Shown: positions 52,001 through 59,555 of the stretch, one piece after another
Position numbering within the stretch: position 1 is the first letter of the stretch
How the letters are laid out: the number at the start of each line of letters is the position of its first letter
Source: Fimbriimonadaceae bacterium
Lineage (GTDB): Bacteria > Armatimonadota > Fimbriimonadia > Fimbriimonadales > Fimbriimonadaceae
Length of the DNA stretch: 64,000 nucleotides
Direction: 5' to 3'
Assembly: GCA_023957775.1 (NCBI GenBank)
Contig: JAMLGR010000008.1
Coordinates: forward strand, 117,862 to 181,861
Notes under the pieces: model-generated
What the model was told of the DNA's origin: nothing
Databases searched by the model: none
Seen by the model: the letters and a program-made list of their open reading frames with translations, nothing else
Made by a program: the position numbers and the translations under genes

Positions 52001-52599
52001 GTTCGACGCACACGTGCGGTTCGGTCGAAGAGTTGGAGGAGGGGACGAGTGTTCGGCTGGCGGGGGTCATCGCCGCTTTGCGGACGATCACGACCAAGCA
52101 GTCCGGCAAGAAGATGGCGACGATGACCCTCGAGGATTTCTCCGGCCAAGCGCAGGTCATCGTCTTTCCCGCCGTGTACGAGCGCTTCCGCGAGGCGATC
52201 GTGAAGGACTCGGTCGTGCGGATGCGCGGGGCTGTGATGCACCGCGAGCGCGCGGGCAGCAGCGGTGAGAAGAGCATCGAGATCCGGATGGAGGACGTCG
52301 AGCCGATCGAGCCCGTGCTGGACCTGCAGATGGGGGGTGCGATGGACGCGAAGCGCCTGGTGATCCGCATCGAGAAGGCGACGCCGAGGCAGCTTCAGGG
52401 CCTCAAAGGGTTGTTGTGCAAGCATCCGGGCATGTACGAGGTCGAGGTGCAGATTCTCCCGCGCTCCACGTTCCACCCCTTGCTGCTCGATTACACCGTC
52501 GCCCCGACGAGCGACTTGCTCGCCTCGATCAAGAACGTGGTGACCGAGTGCGAGTTGGAGCTCGTTGCGCCAGATGGTTCGGCGGCGGAGTATGAATAG
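49081..52599 (+). CDS. dnaE: DNA polymerase III alpha subunit
   Basis: The 1172-residue protein is the bacterial replicative polymerase. The PHP domain starts with HLHNHTEYSLLDG and keeps the His-x-His metal motif. The palm carries the catalytic aspartates in PDIDMDF (394-400), followed by a fingers domain, a tandem helix-hairpin-helix region near 840, and an OB-fold domain near 985-1060 (VRLAGVIAALRTITTKQSGK). It works in the cytoplasm at the replication fork with beta clamp and exonuclease. It starts at a GTG, immediately after an R1 repeat array and without a Shine-Dalgarno sequence, so translation initiation may be unusual. Confidence 0.95.
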   Translation: MSFVHLHNHTEYSLLDGANRIPSMVKRAKELGMQALSISDHGVMFGVMEFYLECKKQGIKPILGVEAYVAPNGLGKRNGREENETYHLLLLAKNLEGYRNLCKLSSIAALEGYYYKPRIDHELLRKHSEGLIGTSTCLGSEICQELLKGSYDKAQYLAGMYAEIFGEGNYFIELQDHRLKEQAMIREPLLRIARELNLPTIATNDAHYLCKTDSKPHDVLLCIQTGSLVEDNKRMRFETDEFYLKSEEEMAALFPDVPEALENTALIAEMCEVELGSQRANMPDPELPEGETPRSYLRKVATEQLAKRVKGADERALERLEYELGVIEKTGFESYFLLVREFADFTRESGIHFGVRGSAAGSLVSYCLGITDIDPLEYDLTFERFLNPERVSMPDIDMDFEDARRDEVIKWVTERYGNDRVAQIVTFGTLGAKAAIKDCGRVQGYTPQETDRICKTVPNLPGMSLARALKESADFRQLVNTEPKVASLVEIAKSVEGMARHCGVHAAGIVISKEPLMEHVPLYRGNDGQAITAYEMGILEKIGLLKMDFLGLSNLTVLAKAVDNIQKARGIELDVGALPLDDEPTYELLARGDTVGVFQLESGGMTRYVQQLKPQSVRELAAMVALYRPGPMEHIPRFIDYKFGRATPEYLDERMRPILEETYGVIVYQDQVLKLVQALAGFSLGKADILRRAMGKKDKKAMDSMHVEFMSGADANGVAAEAAQQVWEMLLPFAGYAFNKAHAVCYAMIAYQTAYLKANYPVEYMAALLAVYRSKEDRVTNFIEECRRQKISVLPPDISLSEVDFCIEHPESLRGEPPKRGAKAPQPGIRFGLAAIKGVGEGLVQAAIADREENGPFRHLFDVADRLKQAGLNRAALDALVRAGALDSIDRNRRKLAEHVDAAMVYAERRGRDREGGQKSIFEEDGDTAAPSFPDLPETETFSRSELLAMEKELMGIYVSDHPLRGMERRIQQSSTHTCGSVEELEEGTSVRLAGVIAALRTITTKQSGKKMATMTLEDFSGQAQVIVFPAVYERFREAIVKDSVVRMRGAVMHRERAGSSGEKSIEIRMEDVEPIEPVLDLQMGGAMDAKRLVIRIEKATPRQLQGLKGLLCKHPGMYEVEVQILPRSTFHPLLLDYTVAPTSDLLASIKNVVTECELELVAPDGSAAEYE

Positions 52600-52635
52600 G
52601 CGTCCCGCATCTGCCGACACTCCAATAGGTTCACC

Positions 52636-53412
52636 ATGCACTTGCTCCTGATCTATCTCGCCCTCGGTCTGCACGGAGGCGCCCCTACCGCCAAAGGTCC
52701 GGCCACCGGCGCCGCGGTCTCGGCCGCCCCGTCGACGCCCGCCGCCCCCGGGACAAACGCCGCTCCGGCAGCCTTCGACGTGGCCATCGCCGACGTGGCG
52801 CTGCTTCAGGTGAAGTCCGTCCAGGAAGAGCTGAAGATCGACGAGGCGACGCGCGCCCGGATGAACAAACACGCGGATGCCCACAAGAAGGCGCTCGACG
52901 CGTATCGGGCGAAGGTGGAGAAGGAGAAGATCGATCCGGCCAAGGCGATGCAGTCGCCCGAAATGGCGAAGATCTTCAAGGACCTGAAGGACGGCGTGTT
53001 CTCCGAGCTAAGCGCCGCCCAGATTCACCGATTGCGCGAGCTGACCCTGCAGCGCGCCGGGATCGTGGCGATCGGCCAGGCCGACGTTGCGAAACAAGTC
53101 GGGCTGAACGACAAACAGCTCGAGAAGTTTCGTTCGACGTTCCAATCGGAGTTTCAGAAGGTCCAGAAACTGCGCGAGGAGACGATGCGCGGCGCCCTGA
53201 AGGAGTACGAGGGCAAGCAGCCCAAGTCCCAAGCGGAGGCGGATGCGTGGCGCCAGGACGCGCAGAAGAAGCTCGCCGCGGCGGAGAAGGCGATGGCCCC
53301 GAAGGTCGAGGCCCTCGCCAAGGAGACCGAGTCGCGGCTCAACGCGCTCCTCACCGCGGAGCAGAAGAAGGCGTGGAACGATCTCAAGGGAGCTCCCTTC
53401 ACTTTCAAGTAG
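52636..53412 (+). CDS. Exported helical protein of unknown function
   Basis: The 258-residue protein has a short signal-like start (HLLLIYLALGLHG) and an Ala/Pro/Thr-rich linker to about 48. A helical domain rich in Lys, Glu, Ala and Gln follows, with LLQVKSVQEELKIDEATRA and DVAKQVGLNDKQLEKFRS segments. This two-part helix pattern, each part resembling an 'L-x-L-T-x-E-Q' turn, is common in periplasmic proteins of unknown role in several diderm phyla. It sits 36 bases after dnaE and 15 bases before trpA. Function unknown. Confidence 0.65.
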   Translation: MHLLLIYLALGLHGGAPTAKGPATGAAVSAAPSTPAAPGTNAAPAAFDVAIADVALLQVKSVQEELKIDEATRARMNKHADAHKKALDAYRAKVEKEKIDPAKAMQSPEMAKIFKDLKDGVFSELSAAQIHRLRELTLQRAGIVAIGQADVAKQVGLNDKQLEKFRSTFQSEFQKVQKLREETMRGALKEYEGKQPKSQAEADAWRQDAQKKLAAAEKAMAPKVEALAKETESRLNALLTAEQKKAWNDLKGAPFTFK

Positions 53413-53427
53413 GCTGAGCGGAGCTTC

Positions 53428-54246
53428 ATGAGCGATTCCAACTCCCCATTGGCCGAGCGCTTCGCGCGGTTGCGTGCGAAGGGTGAGAAGGCGTTGGTCT
53501 TGTTCGTCACCGCCGGCGATCCGCCCCTGGAGGAGCTGCCCGCGATCCTCGAGACGTTGGCCGAGGCGGGAGCGGACGTGATCGAGGTCGGCATGCCCTT
53601 CAGCGACCCGATTGCGGATGGGCCGACCATCCAGGCGAGCAGCCAGCGGGCGTTGGACCGCGGCGCCACGCCGTCGAAGGTCCTGGAGGCGCTTGGCGCG
53701 GTCCAGATGGACGTGCCGCGGGTGTTGATGGGCTACTACAACCCGGTCCTTCGGCGCGGTTTGGACGCCTTTGCCTCAGCGGCCGCGGCCGCCGGTGTTT
53801 CGGGCACGATCATCAGCGATCTGACGCCGGAGGAGGCCCAGCCCTGGCGGGACGCGAGTCTCGCCCACGGCCTCGACACGATCTTCCTCGTCGCCCCGAC
53901 GAGCACGGAGGCGCGCTTGGAGAGGGCGTGTTCGATGGCGACGGGTTTCGTCTACGCGGTCTCGCGCACCGGCGTCACCGGGGCGGGGAACCAGGTGCCG
54001 GCCGACGTGGGGAGTTTGGTGCGGAGGGTGCGCGCCCACACGGAGACGCCGGTGTGCGTCGGGTTCGGGATCAGCACTCCCGAGCACGTGCGGGCCGTAT
54101 GTGCGGACGCGGACGGGGCCGTGGTGGGCAGTTGGCTGGTCGACCTCCTCGCGCAGCACTGGCAGGGCGGCGCGGGCCGGGAGAAGGTGCGCTCCGCCGT
54201 CGCCGCCCTGAAGGCCGCCACCCGAGGTGTTGCACTCCCAGATTAG
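53428..54246 (+). CDS. trpA: Tryptophan synthase alpha chain
   Basis: The 272-residue TIM barrel has the catalytic Glu53 in VIEVGMPFSDP and Asp64 in PIADGP, with the phosphate-binding FGIS segment near 214. Family marks include LFVTAGDPPLE and YAVSRTGVTGAG. It splits indole-3-glycerol phosphate into indole and glyceraldehyde 3-phosphate, passing indole to TrpB. trpB is not adjacent, which is unusual because trpBA is normally paired. A GGAG site 4 bases before the ATG gives the start. The stop overlaps the convergent FAD reductase gene by 4 bases. Confidence 0.95.
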   Translation: MSDSNSPLAERFARLRAKGEKALVLFVTAGDPPLEELPAILETLAEAGADVIEVGMPFSDPIADGPTIQASSQRALDRGATPSKVLEALGAVQMDVPRVLMGYYNPVLRRGLDAFASAAAAAGVSGTIISDLTPEEAQPWRDASLAHGLDTIFLVAPTSTEARLERACSMATGFVYAVSRTGVTGAGNQVPADVGSLVRRVRAHTETPVCVGFGISTPEHVRAVCADADGAVVGSWLVDLLAQHWQGGAGREKVRSAVAALKAATRGVALPD

Positions 54247-55472
54247 AACCCAAACTCCTTGGCTCGGACCTCGCGGACGTCCTTTCGCTCGCGGATCAGC
54301 CTTTCCAGTGTCTCGGAGATGGGGTCGAGCTTCGGCTCGTCGTGGCTGATGGCGATGCCCTTGCGGATCGTCCCGTCGCCCTCGAAGTACAGCTCGACGA
54401 ACTCGCCGTCCTTCACCGAGCCGTAGAACGTGGATTCGCCCACCAGCTCCGAATCGCCCCGCAGAATCATGTGCAGGTCGAGGAAGTCGGAGAAGAAGTA
54501 GGGGACCTGGTCGTAGGGAGTGTCGGCGCCCGCCATGTTGGCTCCGGCCGCTCGGCCCTGCCATCGCGCGTGGAGGTGGTGTTCGGCATGCCACTGCTTG
54601 CCGAGCACCACGTCGTCGAAGTGGGCCACGTCGCCGGCGGCCCAGACGTGTGGATCGCTGGTTTGGAGCTTGGAGTCCACGACGATGCCGCCGTCGGTCG
54701 CCACCTTCAGCCCCGCGGCGCTCGCCAACTCCGTGTTGAGTTCGGCACCGGTGCAGATCACGACGCACTGTGCGGACGTCGTGCCCGCGTCCGTGACCAC
54801 CGCCTCGGCGCGGGACGTCCCGGCCACGCCGATCACGTGGTGTCCGAGCACAAAACGCGCGCCCTCGCGCTCGAAGCGCGTCTTGATGAACGATCCGGTG
54901 GTTTCGCTGGCGAAGAGGTGCCAGGGGTGTCCGCCTGCAGACACGATGGTGGTCTTGAGCCCGCGCCCAATGCAGGCGGCTGCCACCTCGATGCCGAGGT
55001 AGCCCGCGCCGACGACCACGACGTCCGGATGCCTGGGAAACACCTCGCGCAGGTTGCGCGCGTCGTCCAGGGTGCGGAGGTAGAAGACGCCGGGGAGTTC
55101 CGCGCCGGGCAGATCCGACCCGTGGGGTTTTGCGCCGGTGGCGAGGAGCGCCTTCTCGTAGGTCACGGTGTCGCCGTTCTCCAGCGTCGCAGTTCGCGCG
55201 GCGGGGTCGAGCCGCGTCGCGCGGACCCCCACCAGGAGGTCGATGTGGTTGTCGGGATAGAAGTTGTCGAACTTGCTGTAGGCGTCGTCGTCGGCGAACG
55301 TGTCCTTGGCCAAAGCCGACTTGGAGACGGGCGGCCGGTCGTACGGGGGGTGGTTCTCCCCGCACACGAGGAGGATCGAGCCTTCCTTGTCGTGGTCGCG
55401 GATCGTCTGCGCCGCGGAAACGCTGGCGACCCCGCCGCCGATGAGGAGGTACTTCGTGGTGTGGGAGCTCAT
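54243..55472 (-). CDS. FAD-dependent pyridine nucleotide-disulfide oxidoreductase (ferredoxin reductase-like)
   Basis: The 409-residue flavoprotein has an N-terminal FAD loop (LLIGGGVASVSAA), the NAD(P)-binding loop VVGAGYLGIEVAA near 149-161, and the second FAD motif VWAAGDVAHFDD near 275. The absence of a CxxxxC redox pair, and the YDRPPVSKSAL segment, place it with ferredoxin/rubredoxin reductases (BphA4-like) or AIF-like proteins rather than thioredoxin or lipoamide enzymes. It passes electrons from NAD(P)H to a small iron-sulfur protein; no ferredoxin gene is nearby. A TAGAAT box lies 6 bases before the ATG. Confidence 0.85.
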   Translation of the reverse strand: MSSHTTKYLLIGGGVASVSAAQTIRDHDKEGSILLVCGENHPPYDRPPVSKSALAKDTFADDDAYSKFDNFYPDNHIDLLVGVRATRLDPAARTATLENGDTVTYEKALLATGAKPHGSDLPGAELPGVFYLRTLDDARNLREVFPRHPDVVVVGAGYLGIEVAAACIGRGLKTTIVSAGGHPWHLFASETTGSFIKTRFEREGARFVLGHHVIGVAGTSRAEAVVTDAGTTSAQCVVICTGAELNTELASAAGLKVATDGGIVVDSKLQTSDPHVWAAGDVAHFDDVVLGKQWHAEHHLHARWQGRAAGANMAGADTPYDQVPYFFSDFLDLHMILRGDSELVGESTFYGSVKDGEFVELYFEGDGTIRKGIAISHDEPKLDPISETLERLIRERKDVREVRAKEFGF

Positions 55473-55478
55473 TGGGAC

Positions 55479-55484
55479 ATTCTA
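55479..55484 (-). promoter_or_regulatory. -10 hexamer TAGAAT, 6 bases before the start (leaderless)
   Basis: On the minus strand TAGAAT ends exactly 6 bases before the ATG at 55472; no ribosome-binding site is present. Confidence 0.5.
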
Positions 55485-55576
55485 CGGCGGTCGGGGCCCT
55501 CGTGTTTTGTCCTGGGCGACCTTTGTCGCACGAAGTCCAAATCCGCCGGTTAGGAAGCCGGCGTTGGATTGCAAAC

Positions 55577-55792
55577 CTACCGCTGGAACACCGAGACCAC
55601 CAAGAGGATGAGCCCCGCGAGGACCACCAGCGCCACCAGCGCGACCCGCATGTGTCGGCGCGGATACCATCGCCCCTCGCGCATCTGCCGCGAGAGCATT
55701 TGAAGCGCCTCGTTCTCCGCGGCGTCAAGCCGCTCGCGCTCCTCGGGGGTCAATTGGCGCAATGCATCGTGGTCCACGGCTACGGAGGGCAC
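55577..55792 (-). CDS. Small single-pass membrane protein
   Basis: The 71-residue product has a charged helical first half (LTPEERERLDAAENEALQML), a basic patch (WYPRRHMR) and one membrane helix (about 48-68) near the C-terminus. The layout is that of a small cytoplasm-facing, tail-anchored-like protein. The GTG at 55792 is only one option; an internal GTG 15 bases later gives a 66-residue form. It lies just past the rpsD terminator. I recognise no family. Confidence 0.55.
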   Translation of the reverse strand: MPSVAVDHDALRQLTPEERERLDAAENEALQMLSRQMREGRWYPRRHMRVALVALVVLAGLILLVVSVFQR

Positions 55793-55815
55793 GAGGCAGG
55801 TGAGCCTCGGGTTGC

Positions 55816-55847
55816 AAAAAAAAGGGCGAGAGCTTCCACCCTCGCCC
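55816..55847 (-). terminator. Intrinsic terminator of rpsD
   Basis: On the minus strand GGGCGAG (55847-55841), a 10-base loop and CTCGCCC (55830-55824) form a 7-bp perfect stem, followed by eight T residues (55823-55816). It starts 24 bases after the rpsD stop and is the only textbook rho-independent terminator I found in the window. Confidence 0.93.
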
Positions 55848-55870
55848 CTTCGATTTCCGAGAAGCCCGAC

Positions 55871-56482
55871 TTAGCGGGCGTAGAACTCGATGACCTGTTG
55901 CTCTTGGAAGAAGTTGGGGAAGTCTTCGCGCTCCGGCAGGGCGATGATCTTGCCGCTGAAGTTCACCACGTCGGCGTCCATGTACGCCGGGACCGGGGCG
56001 CCTTCGTAGTGGTTCATGCGGGCCATGCCGCGGCTGGCCTCGCGGTCGCGGACGCTGATCACGTCGCCGACCTTGAGCTGGTAGCTGGGCACGTTCACGA
56101 GCTTGCCGTTCACGAGGATGTGCTGGTGGGTGACCATCTGCCGCGCCTGGAAGATCGAGCGCGCGTAGCCGAGGCGCCACACCGCGGTCTGCAGCCGCAG
56201 CTCAAGAAGCCGCAGGAAGTTCAAGCTGTTGTTGCCGTGCATGCGCGCGGCCTTCTTGAACGTGTTGTGGAACTGCTTCTCCATCATGTGGTAGTAGCGG
56301 CGGATCACCTGCTTCGCCTGAAGCTGCTCCCCGTACTCCGACTGACGGCGCTGGTCGCGCATGTTCGGGCCGTGCTGGCCCGGCGGATACGGCCGTTTGG
56401 AGCTGGGGCACTTGGGTTTGCCCCAGATGTTGAAGCCGACGATGCGGCAGATATCTGTCTTTCTTCCCGTGTAGTTCGCCAT
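55871..56482 (-). CDS. rpsD: 30S ribosomal protein S4
   Basis: The 203-residue protein has the S4 N-terminal domain (CRIVGFNIWGKPKCPSSKRP, then GQHGP) and the S4 RNA-binding domain (about 93-155; RLELRLQTAVWRLGYARSIF-like core and ILVNGKLVNVPSYQLKVGD). Cys12 and Cys25 remain of the N-terminal cysteines; the full four-Cys zinc set is absent. S4 nucleates 30S assembly and can repress its own operon. Here it is transcribed alone, with its own promoter and terminator, rather than in the rpsM-rpsK-rpsD-rpoA cluster. Confidence 0.97.
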   Translation of the reverse strand: MANYTGRKTDICRIVGFNIWGKPKCPSSKRPYPPGQHGPNMRDQRRQSEYGEQLQAKQVIRRYYHMMEKQFHNTFKKAARMHGNNSLNFLRLLELRLQTAVWRLGYARSIFQARQMVTHQHILVNGKLVNVPSYQLKVGDVISVRDREASRGMARMNHYEGAPVPAYMDADVVNFSGKIIALPEREDFPNFFQEQQVIEFYAR

Positions 56483-56556
56483 AGATCGATCGTTTTGGAA
56501 CCGAAAACCCGTCGCCGGCCGCGGAAAATGGCACGGACCTCCGGTCGCAAGAGTGG

Positions 56557-56585
56557 ATTATACCGCGAGGGGCGTGTGTCGTCTA
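56557..56585 (-). promoter_or_regulatory. Promoter of rpsD: TAGACG-17 bp-TATAAT
   Basis: On the minus strand a perfect TATAAT (56562-56557) lies 17 bp from TAGACG (56585-56580), giving a leader of about 70 bases before rpsD. The -35 box touches the edge of an R1 repeat array. Confidence 0.7.
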
Positions 56586-56650
56586 TCGTTTGTCGTTTGT
56601 CGGGGAGAGGTCCGAACGATAAACGACAAACGACAAACGATCAACGATAA
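56574..56650. repeat. Repeat family R1, two arrays in opposite orientation
   Basis: CGTTTGTCGTTTGTC units (56586-56600) face GATAAACGACAAACGACAAA units (about 56618-56650) across a short G-rich spacer. Together they could form a long stem-loop between rpsD and the C39-like gene. Confidence 0.85.
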
Positions 56651-56651
56651 T
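56646..56651 (+). promoter_or_regulatory. -10 hexamer GATAAT, 7 bases before the C39-like start
   Basis: GATAAT forms the end of the R1 array and ends 7 bases before the ATG at 56659. There is no ribosome-binding site. Confidence 0.45.
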
Positions 56652-56658
56652 AGCTTTC

Positions 56659-57705
56659 ATGCTCATCGCCGCCCTTGCCCTGGCAGACGCGCATCGGGGG
56701 GTTTCCCTCGTCGCGGTTCACGATCTCGCCGGCTTTCACGTCGTTTCAGAACGTGCGGGCGAGCGGGTCTTGGAATCCAAAGGGGTCGGGCCGGGATTCG
56801 ATTGGAACGAACTCGTCGTCTCGTGGAACGCCGAGGATCGGGCGCGGACGGGGCTGGTCGTCGAGGTTCGGGCTCGCGGCGAGGGCTTCGAGTCGAAGTT
56901 CTACACGATGGCGCGATGGTCGGCGGATCGTGCGGAGCCGCGCGAGAGCGTCAAGGGTCAGAAGGACGCCGACGGGGACGTGGACACCGACACGCTGAAG
57001 CTGCGCCAGCCCGGGCGGGACGTGGACGTGCGCATCACCCTTCGCGCCGAGCCGCCGCGCGCCCAGCCGAAGATCGATCTCCTGACGCTCTGCTTCGCCG
57101 ATCGACGGGCGTCGCCTCCGCCCTTGGAGCCCTTCAAAGAAGCCTGGGGGAAGGTCATCGAAGCGCCGCGACGGTCTCAGATGAGCTACCCGGGAGGAAA
57201 CGTGCTGTGCAGCCCGACGGCGGTTTCCATGATCCTCGCGCACTGGGCGGAAGTGCTGGACAGGCCGATGCTCGACCGGGATGTGCCGGAGGTGCAGGCG
57301 GGGGTGTTCGATCCCAAATGGCCGGGGACGGGCAACTGGCCCTTCAACACGGCGTTCGCCGGTTCGCAGCCGGGCATGCGGGCGTACGTGGCGCGCCTCA
57401 CGGACATCGCCGAACTGGAGGCGTGGACCGCGGCGGGGTTCCCCGTGGCGACCTCGGTGAGCTACGACTTGCTGCGGGGCAAGGGGAAGAAGGGATCCAA
57501 CGACGGGCACCTCGTGGTGCTCGTCGGGTTCACCGAACAGGGCGATCCGGTGTTCAACGACCCCGGGAAGGGAACCGAGGTGCGCCAGACCTACCAGCGC
57601 GCGCATTTCGACGCCGCGTGGGCCTCGTCGGGTCGCACGGTGTACCTCATCTACCCCCGTTACATGGTGCCTCCCGACGACCCCTTCGGCCACTGGGTCC
57701 CTTAA
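56659..57705 (+). CDS. C39-like papain-fold peptidase (Peptidase_C39_2), exported
   Basis: The 348-residue protein has a minimal signal-like start (LIAALALADA). A beta-rich N-terminal domain runs to about 140, then a C39-like cysteine peptidase domain has Cys184 in GGNVLCSPTAVSM, His284 in NDGHLVVLVGF and Asn300 in VFNDPG. These fit the Cys-His-Asn/Asp triad. Such domains cleave peptides or bacteriocin leaders, or act as transglutaminase-like enzymes. No ABC transporter domain is fused, so it is not a classical bacteriocin exporter. The start directly follows an R1 array, and its GATAAT box suggests a leaderless message. Confidence 0.8.
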   Translation: MLIAALALADAHRGVSLVAVHDLAGFHVVSERAGERVLESKGVGPGFDWNELVVSWNAEDRARTGLVVEVRARGEGFESKFYTMARWSADRAEPRESVKGQKDADGDVDTDTLKLRQPGRDVDVRITLRAEPPRAQPKIDLLTLCFADRRASPPPLEPFKEAWGKVIEAPRRSQMSYPGGNVLCSPTAVSMILAHWAEVLDRPMLDRDVPEVQAGVFDPKWPGTGNWPFNTAFAGSQPGMRAYVARLTDIAELEAWTAAGFPVATSVSYDLLRGKGKKGSNDGHLVVLVGFTEQGDPVFNDPGKGTEVRQTYQRAHFDAAWASSGRTVYLIYPRYMVPPDDPFGHWVP

Positions 57706-57721
57706 GTCTTCGCGCGGCCCC

Positions 57722-57776
57722 CCCTCAGCGTCTCGGCGCCTCCGCGTGAGCCTTGGCGCTATCTGCGTGCCCCCTT
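57722..57776. repeat. Repeat family R3 units
   Basis: CTCGGCGCCTCCGCGTGAGC and CTATCTGCGTGCC-type R3 pieces separate the C39-like gene from the adaptor gene. Confidence 0.65.
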
Positions 57777-57854
57777 GAAATGCGCCCTGCCCGAAACCAA
57801 TAGTCCCGATATCCTAGCGTGCGCGCGTTCGAAGCGGGGATACTGCCTGCGGGG

Positions 57855-59555
57855 ATGAAGAACAGGGTTTTATGGATCGTCGGTGTCCTGATGCTCGTCG
57901 TCTGCGGATTCGGCGGGGTCGCGTTCCAGAAGATGATGGCGGCTCGGGCCGAATCGAAGGACACTCTGGACAAGACCGCCAAGGTGACGCGCGGGGACTT
58001 GGAGGTGCGGGTCGTCGAGACCGGCACCATCGACGCGGTGAAGGCCGTCGAGGTCAAGAGCCGCGTGTCCGGCCGTCTCTCGCAGTTGTTGGTCGATGAG
58101 GGCGACCGCGTCGAGAAGGGTCAGTTGATCGCGGTGATCGACCCCAAGGAGACGAAGCTGCAAGTCGAGCGCGACTCCGCGTCGCTGTCAGGGGCCCAAA
58201 GCGCCGTCGAGCGGGCGGCGATCGACATCGCGCAGCGCCGCGTGACGGCGGCCGAGGATTTGAAGCAGGCCAAGGCCCGCGTCGCGCAGTTGGAGGCCGA
58301 GCTGGGCATTCAGCCGACGTTGACCAGCCAGGCGATCCAATCCGCGCAGACTGCGGTCAACACGGCGATCCAAGCGCGCGAACAGTTGCTGAAGACCACG
58401 CAGCCGCTGGACCGCACCAACGCCGAGACCGAGCTGAGCGAAGCGACTTCGGCCCTTCAGAACGCCCAAACCGAATTGGCGCGCCAGCAGGAGCTTCTGA
58501 AGCAGGGGTTCGTGGCGCAGCGGGCGGTGGAGGTGGCGAGGTTGGCACTCGATCAGGCGCAGTCGCGCGTGGCGCGGGCGAAGGACCGTCTCGGGCGTCT
58601 GGAAACGCAGCAGAAGATCGAGCTGCAGCAGGCCGACGAGCGCGTGAGGCAGACGCAAACCGATCTCGAGCGCGCCAAGGCGAACCGGATCCAGGACATG
58701 GTCAAGCGGAAGGAGTACGAGACCGCCGTGGCCTCGATGAAGAAGGCCGAGGCGGCCCTGATGGACGTCGACGCGCTCAAGAAATCGCGCCAGCAGCAGA
58801 TGGCCACGGTACGGCAGCTCCAGAGCGTGGTCGGCGAGAGCCAGCGGCAGCTCGGTGAGACCGAGATCCGCGCCCCGATCAGCGGAGTCGTGACCAAGAA
58901 GATGGTGCAGGAGGGCGAGCTGGTCGCCAGCATCAGCGGGTTCAGCGCCGGCAGTCCGATCGTGCGCATCGAGGATCGCGGCCAGATGATGGTCAAGCTC
59001 GACGTGAACGAAATCGACACCGCCCGTCTCGCGTTGGGTATGCCCGCCAAGGTCGACATCGACGCCCTACCCAAGCTGCCGCTGGAAGGGACGGTGCACA
59101 AGATCGCTCCGGCCTCGAAGAATGCGGGGACCGCGGCCCAGGGCGGCGCCGAGACCGTGGTGAAGTACGAGGTGGAGATCTGGCTCTCCAGCACTTCGCC
59201 CGAAATCCGTTCGGGCATGTCGGCCAAGTGCACGATCATTCCCGAAGCGCGGAAGGGAGTGCTGCAACTGCCGGTGGAGTTTGTCGGTACGGACAGCAAG
59301 GGGCGCTTCGTCGAGTTCCCGCTCTCGAAGGCGGAGGAGCAGAAGAAGGATGCCAAGCCGCGTCGCGAGTACGTGCAGGTTGGGTTGAGCACGGGGTCGC
59401 GCATCGAGATCCTGTCCGGTCTCAAGGAAGGGGACGTGGTGGCCCGGCCCAAATACACGGGACCCGAGCGCAAGGGCATGATGCAGATGGGAGCCGACGA
59501 CGGCGACAGCGGCGGTTCGGACGAGCAGAAGAAGGAAGAGGGCTCCGGCTCGTGA
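57855..59555 (+). CDS. MacA/HlyD-type periplasmic adaptor with very long coiled coil
   Basis: The 566-residue protein has an N-terminal membrane anchor (about 5-24). Lipoyl half-motifs (VSGRLSQLLVDEGDRVEKGQLIAVID and IRAPISGVVTKKMVQEGELV) flank a long Ala/Gln/Glu coiled coil (about 100-330). A beta-barrel and C-terminal domain follow, ending in a Gly/Ser/Glu tail. It is larger than MacA (about 370 residues), mainly in the coiled coil. The start at 57855 is chosen by the membrane anchor; the frame opens at a GTG at 57819 near a TATCCT box. Its stop overlaps the FtsX-like permease gene by GTGA. Confidence 0.85.
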   Translation: MKNRVLWIVGVLMLVVCGFGGVAFQKMMAARAESKDTLDKTAKVTRGDLEVRVVETGTIDAVKAVEVKSRVSGRLSQLLVDEGDRVEKGQLIAVIDPKETKLQVERDSASLSGAQSAVERAAIDIAQRRVTAAEDLKQAKARVAQLEAELGIQPTLTSQAIQSAQTAVNTAIQAREQLLKTTQPLDRTNAETELSEATSALQNAQTELARQQELLKQGFVAQRAVEVARLALDQAQSRVARAKDRLGRLETQQKIELQQADERVRQTQTDLERAKANRIQDMVKRKEYETAVASMKKAEAALMDVDALKKSRQQQMATVRQLQSVVGESQRQLGETEIRAPISGVVTKKMVQEGELVASISGFSAGSPIVRIEDRGQMMVKLDVNEIDTARLALGMPAKVDIDALPKLPLEGTVHKIAPASKNAGTAAQGGAETVVKYEVEIWLSSTSPEIRSGMSAKCTIIPEARKGVLQLPVEFVGTDSKGRFVEFPLSKAEEQKKDAKPRREYVQVGLSTGSRIEILSGLKEGDVVARPKYTGPERKGMMQMGADDGDSGGSDEQKKEEGSGS

